Assembly: GCF_016406145.1 (NCBI RefSeq)
Contig: NZ_CP066306.1
Location: 496,001-560,000, forward strand
Reading direction: 5' to 3'
DNA from: Pseudomonas putida
GTDB taxonomy: Bacteria; Pseudomonadota; Gammaproteobacteria; Pseudomonadales; Pseudomonadaceae
DNA: 64,000 bases
In this document: in pieces, positions 1 to 8,701 of the stretch
Layout: every line of letters starts with the position of its first letter
How positions within the stretch are numbered: position 1 is the first letter of the stretch
Notes under the pieces: model-generated
Databases searched by the model: none
What the model saw: only the letters and a program-made list of their open reading frames with translations
Told to the model about the DNA's origin: nothing
Translations under genes and position numbers: made by a program

Positions 1-44
1 CGTTCTTCGAGCACTTCGGCCAGACGGTTGAGGGTGTCGCTCAT
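1..44 (-). CDS. hisE: Phosphoribosyl-ATP pyrophosphatase, N-terminal fragment
   Basis: Only the first 14 or so codons lie in the window, reading MSDTLNRLAEVLEE from the ATG at 44; the rest runs off the left edge. The start lies one base beyond the hisI stop, the usual hisI-hisE order in Pseudomonas, where the two histidine-pathway steps are encoded by separate genes rather than a fused hisIE. The assignment rests on the N-terminal sequence and on position. Confidence 0.75.
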   Translation of the reverse strand, partial: MSDTLNRLAEVLEE

Positions 45-45
45 G

Positions 46-438
46 TCAGTGTCCTGCGTTGTAGATGGCATCCGGGTCTTTCAACACCGGATCGACGGTT
101 TTCCACTGGCCGTCTTCGAAGACGCGGTAGAAGCAGCTTTCACGGCCGGTATGGCAGGCGATATGGCCCAGTTGCTCGACCATCAGGATGATCACGTCGG
201 CATCACAGTCCAGGCGCATTTCGTGCAGCTTCTGCACATGCCCCGATTCTTCGCCCTTGCGCCACAGCTTGCCACGTGAGCGCGACCAGTAGATGGCGCG
301 TTGCTCGGCGGCAGTGAGGGCCAGCGATTCGCGGTTCATCCAGGCCATCATCAGCACGCGTCCGGTCTTGTGGTCCTGGGCGATCGCCGGTACCAGGCCG
401 TCGCTGTTCCACTTGATCTCGTCCAGCCACTCTTTCAT
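46..438 (-). CDS. hisI: Phosphoribosyl-AMP cyclohydrolase
   Basis: This is the third step of histidine synthesis, opening the adenine ring of phosphoribosyl-AMP in the cytoplasm. The 130-residue product has the full family length and the conserved [17 protein letters not shown] stretch, followed by the metal-ligand region [10 protein letters not shown] and a later CHTGRESCF segment. A TTG at 450 in frame would add four residues, but the ATG at 438 has GGAG six bases upstream and gives the usual length. It is followed directly by hisE and lies 73 bp downstream of ubiB. Confidence 0.93.
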   Translation of the reverse strand: MKEWLDEIKWNSDGLVPAIAQDHKTGRVLMMAWMNRESLALTAAEQRAIYWSRSRGKLWRKGEESGHVQKLHEMRLDCDADVIILMVEQLGHIACHTGRESCFYRVFEDGQWKTVDPVLKDPDAIYNAGH

Positions 439-454
439 CGTCGACTCCAAAACC

Positions 455-478
455 GGGCCCGCTCCTGTACCGGGCCCT
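455..478 (-). terminator. Possible hairpin terminator between ubiB and hisI
   Basis: A 7-bp GC stem, GGGCCCG/CGGGCCC, with a 9-nt loop lies between the ubiB stop and the hisI start. On the minus strand it is followed by only a short GGTTTTGG run, so it may be a weak terminator or attenuating hairpin rather than a strong one. Confidence 0.35.
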
Positions 479-511
479 TTGCGCTAGTGTGCCAGCCAGC
501 AGCGCGGCTGG

Positions 512-2131
512 CTATTGGCGCACGATCAGGTACAGGCCTGCGGCCAGCATCAGCCACGCCGGCCATGCAGCCGGGGCGGCCAGGCTGGCGGCCTCGGCGG
601 CGCTTGCGGCGAGCACCGCACCGCCACCCAGCAGGCCTGCACCGAGCAGGCGCAGCGCCCAGCGGTCGCCTTGGCGGCGCCGCTCTGGCAGCTGTGGGTC
701 GTGCAGGTGCGGCTGGGAAAGACGTTCGAGCAGGTCGCGGGTCATGCCGGCCAGGTGCGGCAGCTGTTCGGCCTGGCTGTACAGGTTGCCGAACATGGCC
801 TTGGGGCTGTAGCGCTCGCGCATCCAGCGTTCCAGGAACGGTTTGGCGGTGCTCCACAGGTCAAGGTCAGGGTACAGCTGGCGGCCCAGGCCCTCGATGT
901 TGAGCAGAGTTTTCTGCAGCAGCACCAACTGCGGCTGGACTTCCATGTTGAAGCGCCGAGCTGTCTGGAACAGGCGCATCAGCACTTGGCCGAAGGAAAT
1001 GTCCTTGAGCGGTTTTTCGAAGATCGGTTCGCACACGGTACGGATGGCCGCTTCGAATTCATTCACCTTGGTGTGCGCCGGTACCCACCCCGAGTCGATG
1101 TGCAGCTCGGCGACTCGGCGATAGTCGCGCTTGAAGAAGGCGATCAGGTTGCGCGCCAGGTAGTCCTGGTCTTCGGCGGTGAGGCTGCCGACGATGCCGC
1201 AGTCGATGGCGATGTACTGAGGGCTCCACGGCTTGACTGTGCTGACGAAGATATTGCCGGGGTGCATGTCGGCATGGAAGAAACTGTGGCGGAACACCTG
1301 AGTGAAAAACACCTCCACACCGCGTTCGGCCAGCAGTTTCATGTCGGTGCGCTGGTCGGCCAAGGTGGCCATGTCGGTCACCGGCACGCCGTAGATGCGC
1401 TCCATTACCAGCACCTTGGGGCGGCACAGGTCCCAGTAGACCTGGGGCACGTACATCAGCTCCGAGCCTTCGAAGTTGCGTCGCAGCTGGCTGGCGTTGG
1501 CCGCTTCGCGGAGCAGGTCGAGCTCGTCGTAGATGGTTTTTTCGTAGTCGCCGACGATTTCCACCGGGTGCAGGCGACGGGCATCGGCCGAAGCCCGCTC
1601 GGCGCCTTTTGCGATCAGGAACAGCCAGGCAAGGTCCTGGGCGATCACCGGTTTGAGGCCCGGGCGCACGACCTTGACCACCACTTCCTCGCCGGTCTTC
1701 AGGCGCGCGGCATGCACCTGGGCCACCGAGGCCGAGGCCAGTGGCTCGACGTCGAAGCGGCTGAACACTTCACCCACTTTGGCGCCAAGCTGGCTTTCGA
1801 TCAGCGCCACGGCCTGTTTCGGGTCGAACGGGGGGACGCGGTCCTGCAGCAGCATCAGCTCGTCGGCGATGTCGGTGGGCAGCAGGTCGCGACGGGTGGA
1901 CAGCAACTGGCCGAATTTGATGAAGATCGGCCCCAGGTCCTGTAGCGCCAGGCGCAGGCGGGCACCCCGGCTGAGTTCGGAGGGTGTGCGAGGTAACCAG
2001 CGCCACGGCATCAGCAGGCGCAAGCTGCGCAGCCACCACGGCAGCGGCAGGTCGAAGAGCAGGTCATCGAGGCGGTAGCGGATCACCACGCGCTGGATGC
2101 GAAAGAGACGACGGACGGCGAGCAGCTTCAT
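512..2131 (-). CDS. ubiB: Ubiquinone biosynthesis ABC1/ADCK-family kinase-like protein
   Basis: UbiB is a membrane-bound atypical kinase/ATPase required for coenzyme Q synthesis. The 539-residue product carries the family's KxGQ motif (KFGQ, residues 72-75), followed by the ABC1 kinase-like core with a HADMHPGN catalytic segment and a later IAIDCGIVG segment in the DFG position. Two hydrophobic segments at the C terminus fit the usual membrane anchor. The start overlaps the ubiJ stop by four bases (ATGA), showing translational coupling in the ubiE-ubiJ-ubiB operon. Confidence 0.95.
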   Translation of the reverse strand: MKLLAVRRLFRIQRVVIRYRLDDLLFDLPLPWWLRSLRLLMPWRWLPRTPSELSRGARLRLALQDLGPIFIKFGQLLSTRRDLLPTDIADELMLLQDRVPPFDPKQAVALIESQLGAKVGEVFSRFDVEPLASASVAQVHAARLKTGEEVVVKVVRPGLKPVIAQDLAWLFLIAKGAERASADARRLHPVEIVGDYEKTIYDELDLLREAANASQLRRNFEGSELMYVPQVYWDLCRPKVLVMERIYGVPVTDMATLADQRTDMKLLAERGVEVFFTQVFRHSFFHADMHPGNIFVSTVKPWSPQYIAIDCGIVGSLTAEDQDYLARNLIAFFKRDYRRVAELHIDSGWVPAHTKVNEFEAAIRTVCEPIFEKPLKDISFGQVLMRLFQTARRFNMEVQPQLVLLQKTLLNIEGLGRQLYPDLDLWSTAKPFLERWMRERYSPKAMFGNLYSQAEQLPHLAGMTRDLLERLSQPHLHDPQLPERRRQGDRWALRLLGAGLLGGGAVLAASAAEAASLAAPAAWPAWLMLAAGLYLIVRQ

Positions 2132-2751
2132 GCGTTATCGCTGGTATCAAGGGATCGGAAGAGGCGCTGCAGGCGCGCCTCGAGGCGTTCTGTATCGACC
2201 TTCAGGGCGTCTAGTTCGCTGAAGGCGGCTTCGGCTTCGCGCTTGCCTACCAGGGTGCGCGACTCTTCGGCCAGGTACTCGGACAGGTTCTGGCTGAACC
2301 GTGCCAGGCCTTGGCGGGTCCAGCGTGCACGCAGGCGCACGTGGCCGGCGAGCAGCGAGGTGGCGACCGGGCCGAGCCAGCGTTGCAGTTCGTGCTCCCA
2401 GTCCAGTTCCAGGTCCTGCAGTATGCCGAACAGGTCGAGCAGCACCGCACTGTCGCCATGCAGCTCGACCTGAGGGCTATGCAGCACGGCCGTCTTGTCC
2501 TTGGCCACGGCAAGTTGCAGCAGGCTACCGGCTGGCGCGCGCAGGCTGCAGTCGACCTCGCCTTGCCAGTGGGCGGCAAGCATCAGGCCCTCTTCATCGG
2601 GCAGGATGAACACTTGCAGGGCCGGCTGGCGACAATCGATTTCGATGACCTTGCCTTCCAGCGCGCCCAGCCGCGGCAATGCCGTGCTGTCCATGCGCAG
2701 GATGCGGTTCAGGCCATGTTCGACGCTGGCGAGCAGCCCTGCCAGCAGCAT
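2128..2751 (-). CDS. ubiJ: Ubiquinone biosynthesis accessory factor, SCP2 domain
   Basis: UbiJ is a lipid-binding accessory factor of the Ubi complex that acts with UbiK. The 207-residue product has an N-terminal SCP2-like domain and a C-terminal helical, charged region rich in Glu, Arg and Leu that is likely coiled coil. It sits between ubiE and ubiB, overlapping the first by one base and the second by four, the conserved gammaproteobacterial ubiE-ubiJ-ubiB layout. Context contributes strongly because SCP2 domains diverge quickly. Confidence 0.88.
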   Translation of the reverse strand: MLLAGLLASVEHGLNRILRMDSTALPRLGALEGKVIEIDCRQPALQVFILPDEEGLMLAAHWQGEVDCSLRAPAGSLLQLAVAKDKTAVLHSPQVELHGDSAVLLDLFGILQDLELDWEHELQRWLGPVATSLLAGHVRLRARWTRQGLARFSQNLSEYLAEESRTLVGKREAEAAFSELDALKVDTERLEARLQRLFRSLDTSDNA

Positions 2752-3521
2752 CAGGGCTTGATTCCCCGGTGCACGGCGACAATGCCGCTGGTCATGTTGT
2801 GGTAGGTGACCCGGTCGAAGCCGGCATCAACCATCATGGCCTTTAGGGTTTCCTGGTCGGGGTGCATGCGAATCGACTCGGCGAGGTAACGGTAGCTCTC
2901 GGAGTCATTGGTGATCAGCTTGCCAGCCAGCGGCATGAAGGCGAACGAGTAGGCGTCGTAGGCCTTGGACATCAGCTTGTTGGTCGGTTTGGAGAACTCC
3001 AGGATCAACAGACGCCCGCCCGGCTTGAGCACGCGCAGCATCGAGCGGATGGCTTCGTCCTTGTGGGTGACGTTGCGCAGGCCGAAGGCGATGGTAACGC
3101 AGTCGAAGTGGTTGTCCGGGAATGGCAGTTTCTCGGCATCGGCCTGGACAAACTCGATGTTGCCGGCAACACCGCGGTCGAGCAGGCGGTCGCGGCCGAC
3201 CTTGAGCATCGAGTCGTTGATGTCGGCGAGCACCACTTGGCCGGTAGGGCCGACCAGGCGCGAAAACTTGGCTGCCAGATCACCCGTGCCGCCGGCGATG
3301 TCCAGCACCCGATTGCCGCTACGCACACCTGACAGCTCGATGGTGAAGCGCTTCCATAGGCGGTGCATGCCGCCGGAAAGTACATCGTTCATCAGGTCGT
3401 ACTTGGCAGCCACCGAGTGAAACACTTCGGCGACTTTCTTCGCCTTCTGGCTCTCGGGCACATCCTGGTAACCGAAATGGGTGGTGGGTTCGGCGTGTTC
3501 GCCTTTGCGCTGGTCGTTCAT
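2751..3521 (-). CDS. ubiE: Bifunctional demethylmenaquinone/ubiquinone C-methyltransferase
   Basis: The 256-residue SAM-dependent methyltransferase performs the C-methylation in ubiquinone (and menaquinone) synthesis. SAM motif I is DIAGGTG at residues 74-80, and the UbiE signatures [17 protein letters not shown] and [18 protein letters not shown] are both present. It is the first gene of the ubi operon. A plus-strand gene diverges from it across a 124-bp gap. Confidence 0.96.
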   Translation of the reverse strand: MNDQRKGEHAEPTTHFGYQDVPESQKAKKVAEVFHSVAAKYDLMNDVLSGGMHRLWKRFTIELSGVRSGNRVLDIAGGTGDLAAKFSRLVGPTGQVVLADINDSMLKVGRDRLLDRGVAGNIEFVQADAEKLPFPDNHFDCVTIAFGLRNVTHKDEAIRSMLRVLKPGGRLLILEFSKPTNKLMSKAYDAYSFAFMPLAGKLITNDSESYRYLAESIRMHPDQETLKAMMVDAGFDRVTYHNMTSGIVAVHRGIKP

Positions 3522-3645
3522 ATCGCTTCACCGGAAAAAATTATCGCCATTCTAGGGCGAACGGGCGCATTTGTCTTGGCAGGGTGTACCGTGCGGCAGG
3601 GGCGGGCATAATGCCGATTATGTCTTCATATCCAGGAACACCCGT

Positions 3646-3921
3646 ATGACCCAGATCAGCGTCGAACGCAAACACACCCTCGGTCGCGAGGCCGCCCGTG
3701 CCAAGGCCCAAGCGCTGGTGGACAAACTGAGCCAAGAGTACGACCTCAAGGCCACCTGGAACGGTGACCGTGTGGACGTCGCCCGCAGCGGCGCCAACGG
3801 CAGCGTGCACATTGGCGAGGACAGCATCCGGGTCGAATTGAAGCTGGGCATGATGCTGTCGATGATGAGCGGCACCATCAAGAGTGAGATCGAGCGGGCG
3901 CTGGACAAGGCTCTGGTCTGA
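3646..3921 (+). CDS. Polyhydroxyalkanoic acid system family protein
   Basis: A small 91-residue protein starting MTQISVERKHTLG, a family found beside pha genes in pseudomonads and thought to be granule-associated or regulatory; its molecular role is not established. An in-frame ATG at 3571 would add 25 residues of atypical sequence, so I prefer the ATG at 3646. The C-terminal half (LKLGMMLSMMSGTIKSEIERALDKAL) is amphipathic and could bind a granule or membrane surface. It lies just upstream of phaI, separated by a heptamer-repeat element. Confidence 0.82.
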   Translation: MTQISVERKHTLGREAARAKAQALVDKLSQEYDLKATWNGDRVDVARSGANGSVHIGEDSIRVELKLGMMLSMMSGTIKSEIERALDKALV

Positions 3922-4007
3922 AAGCTCCAGGCTGCAAGCTGCAAGAAAAAGCGTGATCGCGCCGACACTGCCGACAGCTTTAGGCTTGAAGCTTGCAGCT
4001 CCTCTTA
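3919..4007. repeat. Inverted AAGCTNC heptamer element, copy 1
   Basis: The left arm carries AAGCTCC, GGCTG and CAAGCTGCAAG units followed by AAAAAGCG. The right arm carries GCTTTAGGCTTGAAGCTTGCAGCT, roughly the reverse complement of the left units. It starts at the stop codon of the upstream gene. Seven similar elements occur elsewhere in the window. Confidence 0.75.
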
Positions 4008-4038
4008 GGGTGAAGATTCTAATTTCACTCATTACCTT

Positions 4039-4100
4039 ATGCTCAAGCCCAACCTCCATGGGCGGTTTCTCCCTCCACTCATGAGCATGAGGTACAGAGC
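4039..4100 (+). promoter_or_regulatory. phaI leader inverted repeat near the ribosome binding site
   Basis: ATGCTCA at 4039-4045 is exactly complementary to TGAGCAT at 4082-4088. The right arm abuts the phaI Shine-Dalgarno sequence (GAGGT, about 9 bases before the ATG). If it folds in the mRNA it could limit ribosome access; in DNA it could be an operator. PhaD is known to act on phaI promoters in P. putida, but I cannot assign this repeat to PhaD. Confidence 0.35.
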
Positions 4101-4520
4101 ATGGCCAAAGTGAATGTGAAGAAAAAGGATGACGCCCAAAGCACGCTGGGCGAGGTGCGCGGCTACGCGCGCAAGATCTGGCTGGCTGGCATCGGCGCTT
4201 ACGCCCGTGTTGGCCAGGAGGGTTCGGATTACTTTCAGGAGCTGGTAAAAGCCGGTGAAGGGGTCGAGAAACGTGGCAAGAAGCGCATCGATAAAGAACT
4301 CGATGCCGCCAACACCCAGATCGACGAAGCGGCCGAGGAAGTCAGCCGCGTACGTGGCAAGGTCGAAGTTCAGCTCGACAAGATCGAGAAGGCTTTCGAC
4401 GCACGGGTCGGTCGCGCCTTGAATCGCCTCGGCATTCCGTCTAAACATGACGTTGAGGCGTTGTCCATCAAGCTTGAACAGCTGCATGAGCTGCTCGAGC
4501 GCGTCGCGCACAAACCATAA
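4101..4520 (+). CDS. phaI: PHA granule-associated phasin PhaI
   Basis: PhaI is a structural phasin coating medium-chain-length PHA granules. The 139-residue product has the family signature RKIWLAGIGAYARVGQEG near residues 27-44, followed by long amphipathic helices and a leucine-rich end (LSIKLEQLHELLERV) that can form the phasin coiled coil. It is the first gene of phaI-phaF and converges on the synthase operon. Length and order match the known P. putida pair. Confidence 0.95.
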   Translation: MAKVNVKKKDDAQSTLGEVRGYARKIWLAGIGAYARVGQEGSDYFQELVKAGEGVEKRGKKRIDKELDAANTQIDEAAEEVSRVRGKVEVQLDKIEKAFDARVGRALNRLGIPSKHDVEALSIKLEQLHELLERVAHKP

Positions 4521-4530
4521 GGAGAGCAGG

Positions 4531-5295
4531 ATGGCTGGCAAGAAGAATTCCGACAAAGACGGCAGCTCCTGGGTCGGCGGGATCGAGAAGTACTCCCGCA
4601 AGATCTGGCTGGCAGGGCTGGGTATCTATTCGAAGATCGACCAGGACGGCCCGAAGCTGTTCGACTCGCTGGTGAAAGATGGCGAGAAGGCCGAGAAGCA
4701 GGCGAAGAAAACCGCCGAGGATGTCGCCGATAACGCCAAGGCCTCGACCACTTCGCGTGTTTCCGGCGTGAAAGATCGCGCACTGGGCAAGTGGAGCGAG
4801 CTCGAAGAAGCCTTCGACAAACGCCTGAACAGCGCTATCTCACGCCTTGGCGTGCCAAGCCGGAACGAGATCAAGGCCCTGCACCAGCAGGTCGATAGCC
4901 TGACCAAGCAGATCGAGAAGCTGACCGGCGCATCGGTCACGCCGGTCTCGTCGCGCGCTGCTGCAGCCAAGCCGGCAGCCAGCAAGACTGCGGCCAAACC
5001 GCTGGCCAAGGCAGCAGCGAAGCCTGCGGCGAAAACCGCGGCAGCGAAACCTGCGGCCAAGACTGCTGCTGCCAAGCCAGCAGCGAAACCTGCAGCCAAG
5101 CCCGTTGCCGCCAAGCCTGCAGCCAAACCCGCTGCAGCGAAGAAGCCCGCCGTGAAAAAAGCGCCGGCCAAACCCTCCGCCGGCAAACCGGCAGCCCCAG
5201 CGGCCAGCGCCACACCGGCCGCTACCGCAGCGCCGTCGCCAAGCGCGGCACCGGCAAGCAGCACGCCGTCGGCACCGGTGAGCGCTGAAGCCTGA
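4531..5295 (+). CDS. phaF: PHA granule-associated, histone-like phasin PhaF
   Basis: PhaF coats PHA granules and binds DNA non-specifically, helping distribute granules at division. The 254-residue product has two parts. Residues 1 to about 140 are a phasin domain homologous to PhaI (YSRKIWLAGLGIYSKID). The rest is a low-complexity Lys/Ala/Pro tail made of many AAKPAAK-type repeats resembling histone H1. The ATG at 4531 has GGAGAGCAGG just upstream and lies 10 bp after phaI; the longer open frame starting inside phaI is not used. Confidence 0.96.
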   Translation: MAGKKNSDKDGSSWVGGIEKYSRKIWLAGLGIYSKIDQDGPKLFDSLVKDGEKAEKQAKKTAEDVADNAKASTTSRVSGVKDRALGKWSELEEAFDKRLNSAISRLGVPSRNEIKALHQQVDSLTKQIEKLTGASVTPVSSRAAAAKPAASKTAAKPLAKAAAKPAAKTAAAKPAAKTAAAKPAAKPAAKPVAAKPAAKPAAAKKPAVKKAPAKPSAGKPAAPAASATPAATAAPSPSAAPASSTPSAPVSAEA

Positions 5296-5307
5296 CACCG
5301 GGTTGCC

Positions 5308-5397
5308 CTCATCGCCGGCAAGCCGGCTCCCACAGGTACCCCGCTGGTTTCAATGTCAGCAGGGTAGGTATGGGAGCCGGCTTGCCGGCGATGGGGC
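5308..5397. repeat. Inverted REP pair between phaF and phaD
   Basis: CATCGCCGGCAAGCCGGCTCCC at the left is repeated in inverse orientation at the right (GGGAGCCGGCTTGCCGGCGATG), about 35 bp apart. It lies between the convergent phaF and phaD stops, where it can fold in either transcript and probably separates the two operons. The same unit recurs as a single copy near 42708. Confidence 0.9.
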
Positions 5398-5421
5398 CAG
5401 CTGCAGCACCTTGTAAGCTAT

Positions 5422-6036
5422 CTACCCCTCCAGATACCGCACCGCCAACTGCTCCGCCGCCTCCCGCGCAGGCGCCTGCAGATGCGGCGCCACCAGCATC
5501 ATCACCTGATACACCACGATCCCTACATCCCCTTCGCGGCCCAGTACGCGCTGGTAATCCAGCGAAAACATGAGCGTCAGGGTGATCTGTTCCACCAGTT
5601 GCCCCAGTGCCTGCGTCTCACTGACTACCTGGCCCTGGCCCTTGAGGCTGGCCAGCAATGCCGCCAGTGTGCGCTTGAGCGCATTGATCAGGCTGCGCAT
5701 GCCCCGCGCCAGCTTGGGCAGGCGACCGGTCAGGTTCGACAGATCCTGGAACAGGAAGCGGTACTGGGCCATGCGTTCGACAATCAGGTGCAGAAACAGC
5801 CAGTAGTCCTCGGCATCCAGGCGCACTTCCAGCGGCGGGTCCAGCAGCGGCATAAGCGCTTCTTCGAAGCGCTCGAACAGGCCGATTATCAAAGGCTCCT
5901 TGCCGTGGAAGTGGTAATACAGGTTGCCAGGGCTGATGCCCAGCTCGTTGGCAATCTCAAGGGTCGAAACGTTGGGCTCGCCCTGCTGGTTGAACAGCTG
6001 CAGGGCGCATTCGAGAATACGGTCGCGGGTCTTCAT
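5422..6036 (-). CDS. phaD: TetR-family regulator of pha genes PhaD
   Basis: PhaD is a TetR-like protein that in P. putida activates the phaC1 and phaI promoters and is thought to sense a fatty-acid-derived ligand. The 204-residue product has an N-terminal helix-turn-helix (residues about 5-55, including STLEIANELGISPGNLYYHF) and an all-helical ligand-binding domain. It is the last gene of phaC1-phaZ-phaC2-phaD, 13 bp after phaC2, so it is probably cotranscribed. Confidence 0.95.
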   Translation of the reverse strand: MKTRDRILECALQLFNQQGEPNVSTLEIANELGISPGNLYYHFHGKEPLIIGLFERFEEALMPLLDPPLEVRLDAEDYWLFLHLIVERMAQYRFLFQDLSNLTGRLPKLARGMRSLINALKRTLAALLASLKGQGQVVSETQALGQLVEQITLTLMFSLDYQRVLGREGDVGIVVYQVMMLVAPHLQAPAREAAEQLAVRYLEG

Positions 6037-6049
6037 CCAGTCGTTGTGC

Positions 6050-7732
6050 TCATCGGGTCAGGACATAGGTGCCTGGCGCGGGGCCCAGCGGTGGGTAGGT
6101 TGCGTTGCCCAGCTCCACCCTCGGCGCCTTGAGCGGACCGGAACGTGGCGTTATCCACTCCAGCCACAGGGGCCACCAGCTGCCGTCGTTGCGCTTGGCA
6201 TCGTGGAACCAGGCCCGCGGGTCGCTCGATAGCCTGGGGTTGTCCAGGTAGTAGGCCTTGGGGTTTCCGGGCGGGTTGATGATGCTCTGGATGTGCCCGC
6301 TGTTGGCCAGCACGAACCGTCGCTCGCCGCCCAACAGCAGGGCCGAACGGTACACGGCATCCCATGGAGTGATGTGGTCATTGCTGCCGGCCACGGTAAA
6401 GCTGTCGAGGTTGACCTGCTTGAGGTCGATGGGCGTGCCGCAGACTTCCAGCCCGGCGGGGTGGGTGAGCGGGTTGAGCTTGAAGAAGTCCAGCAGTTCG
6501 CCATGCAGGGCAGCCGGTAGGCGCGTACTGTCGGCGTTCCAGTAGAGGATGTCGAAAGCAGGGGGCGTTTTGCCCAGCAGGTAATTGTTGACCCAGTAGT
6601 TCCAGATCAGGTCATTGGGCCGCATCCAGGCGAAGATACGCGCCACTTCGCTGCCATCCAGTACCCCGCGCTGATAAGAGCGGCGCTTGGCCGCTTCGAT
6701 GGTCTGCTCGTCGGCGAACAGGCTGGCGGGGCTGTCGAACTTGCTGTCGAGCAAGCTGACCAGGTAGGTGGCGCTGCGCACCCGGCGCAGTTGGTGCTTG
6801 GCTTGCAGGTGGCCCTGCAGCGCGGCCATGGTCAGGCCGCCGGCGCAGGCCCCCATCAGGTTGGGGTCGCGGTTGCCGCTGATGCTGCGGCAGGCGTTGA
6901 GTGCCTCTTCAAGCGCCTCCACGTAGCTGGACAGGCCCCATTCGCGGTGGCGTGGGTCGGGGTTGCGCCAGCTGACCATGAACACTTGCAAACCGTTCTT
7001 GAGCATGTACTGGACGAAGCTGTTGTTCGCCTGCATGTCGAAGATATAGAACTTGTTGATCTGGGGTGGCACTACCAGCACAGGCCGAGCGTGCTGTTTT
7101 TCACTCATCGGCTTGTACTGGATCAACTCCAGCATCTCGTTGCGAAACACCACCGCGCCCGGAGTTGCTGCCAAGTTGCCGCCCACTTCGAAGGCCCGCT
7201 CATCCACCTGGCGCGGCAGGCCGTCGTTGTGGCGCAGGTCATCGAGCAGGTGTGCCACGCCGCGCACCAGGCTCTGCCCGCCGGTATTGAGCAGTTCCTT
7301 GACCGCCAACGGATTGAGCAACGAGTTGCTCGGTGCCAGGGCGTCGTTGATCTGGTTGAACAGGAAATGCGCACGGGCCCGGTCATCGTCGTCCAGGTGG
7401 CTTTCATCTATCCACAGGCGGGTCTGCTTCTGCCAGGCCAGATAGGCCTGCAGGCCACGGCGGTAAAACGGGTTCTGGCTCCATGTAGGATCGCTGAAGC
7501 GCGCATCCCGCGGGCTTGGCGAGTAGGGCGTGTCGCCGAGCATCACGCGACCCAGCTGGCCGCTCAGGGCGAGCAGGTGGCGTGCGGTATGCAACGGGTT
7601 GAGCAAACCATGGCGGCCAACATTGCGCAGCGTGGAAATCAGATCGCGGCCGCGCAGGCCGACGATCGCGTTCTGTGCGTTCATGCTCATGGCGGGGAGC
7701 GTTGTCGTTCCTTTGGCCGGTTTGTCTTTCAT
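6050..7732 (-). CDS. phaC2: Class II PHA synthase 2
   Basis: This enzyme polymerises (R)-3-hydroxyacyl-CoA of medium chain length into PHA on the granule surface. The 560-residue alpha/beta-hydrolase-like protein has the lipase-like box GACAG with the nucleophile at Cys296, plus SNDHITPW (Asp) and SGHIQSIINPPGNP (His) for the rest of the triad. It is clearly homologous to phaC1, the usual class II arrangement with the depolymerase gene between the two synthases. Confidence 0.97.
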   Translation of the reverse strand: MKDKPAKGTTTLPAMSMNAQNAIVGLRGRDLISTLRNVGRHGLLNPLHTARHLLALSGQLGRVMLGDTPYSPSPRDARFSDPTWSQNPFYRRGLQAYLAWQKQTRLWIDESHLDDDDRARAHFLFNQINDALAPSNSLLNPLAVKELLNTGGQSLVRGVAHLLDDLRHNDGLPRQVDERAFEVGGNLAATPGAVVFRNEMLELIQYKPMSEKQHARPVLVVPPQINKFYIFDMQANNSFVQYMLKNGLQVFMVSWRNPDPRHREWGLSSYVEALEEALNACRSISGNRDPNLMGACAGGLTMAALQGHLQAKHQLRRVRSATYLVSLLDSKFDSPASLFADEQTIEAAKRRSYQRGVLDGSEVARIFAWMRPNDLIWNYWVNNYLLGKTPPAFDILYWNADSTRLPAALHGELLDFFKLNPLTHPAGLEVCGTPIDLKQVNLDSFTVAGSNDHITPWDAVYRSALLLGGERRFVLANSGHIQSIINPPGNPKAYYLDNPRLSSDPRAWFHDAKRNDGSWWPLWLEWITPRSGPLKAPRVELGNATYPPLGPAPGTYVLTR

Positions 7733-7786
7733 GGCAGCACTCCTTCGTCAGGCCACGGTCGGGACAGAACAACAGCAAACAGCACC

Positions 7787-8638
7787 CTAGCCGCCGGAGG
7801 CCGGGCGGGGGTGCATGACCGCGCGCTGACGTTCTTGCTCGAGGAACTTCATGATGATAGGGGCGACGGCCTCAGCCCGGGTGATCAGGAACAAATGACC
7901 GTCGTCGATAATATGTAGCTGGGCATTGGGAATTCGCCAGGCCAGCAAGCGCATGTTGATCAGTGGGATCAGCGGATCGTCGTCGCCGGCCAGTACCAGG
8001 GTGGGCTGCTGGATCTTGTGCAGCCAGTGGATGCTGGTCCAGCCCAGCCCGGCGAACAACTGCCAGTAGTAGCCCAGCTTGCCGCCGGAGCGCACCTTGG
8101 AGGCATGGTGCATGGCAAGGTCAGGGTCGCGGCGAAAGGCGCCGCCATAGATCAGCGGAGCGATACGGATCACATGTGAGGGCTGGATGTAACGCCGGGG
8201 GCTGGCCATGTTCCACAACACCTGTGGCTTGCCCGGTACCATGAATGCACCGGCGGCGGTGGCGGCCAGTACCAGCTTCTTGCAGCGCTCAGGGTAGTCA
8301 TGGGCGAACTGCTGGGCCAGGGCGCCGCCCCAGGACACCCCGATCACGTTGACCTGGCCGTAGTCCAGGTAGTCGAGCATGCGTGCGGTCAGCTTGGCCA
8401 GGCCGGGGAAGCGATAGGGGTGGCGGGGGGTGGAGGAGCCACCCACGCCTGGCACGTCGAAGGCAATGACTTCGAGGTCCGGGTCCAGCGCTTCGATGAA
8501 CGGGAACACCAGCTCCAGGTTGGCGCCGATGCCATTGAAAATCAACAGCGGCGTCAGGTGCGGCTTGCCTGGGCGCACGGCAGTGCGGATGGACTGGTCG
8601 TCCAGCTCGACGGTCCGGAATATGTAGTGTGACGACAT
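7787..8638 (-). CDS. phaZ: Intracellular PHA depolymerase
   Basis: PhaZ is an alpha/beta hydrolase that releases 3-hydroxyalkanoic acids from stored PHA, enabling turnover alongside synthesis. Starting at the ATG at 8638 gives 283 residues, with the lipase box GVSWGG placing the nucleophile at Ser102, the position known for P. putida PhaZ. The alternative start two codons upstream (8644) would shift this. DDDPLIP and DDGHLFLI supply Asp and His candidates. It lies between phaC1 and phaC2. Confidence 0.96.
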   Translation of the reverse strand: MSSHYIFRTVELDDQSIRTAVRPGKPHLTPLLIFNGIGANLELVFPFIEALDPDLEVIAFDVPGVGGSSTPRHPYRFPGLAKLTARMLDYLDYGQVNVIGVSWGGALAQQFAHDYPERCKKLVLAATAAGAFMVPGKPQVLWNMASPRRYIQPSHVIRIAPLIYGGAFRRDPDLAMHHASKVRSGGKLGYYWQLFAGLGWTSIHWLHKIQQPTLVLAGDDDPLIPLINMRLLAWRIPNAQLHIIDDGHLFLITRAEAVAPIIMKFLEQERQRAVMHPRPASGG

Positions 8639-8701
8639 GCGCATGACTCTGTGGTGAATGAAGCGCCGTGGCCTGCCCTTGGGCAGGTACGGCGTTACAA
8701 C

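Noticed and set aside
3609..3624. CATAAT/ATTATG inverted repeat between ubiE and the PHA-system gene
   Set aside because: Six-base arms with no supporting promoter spacing; too weak to call an operator.
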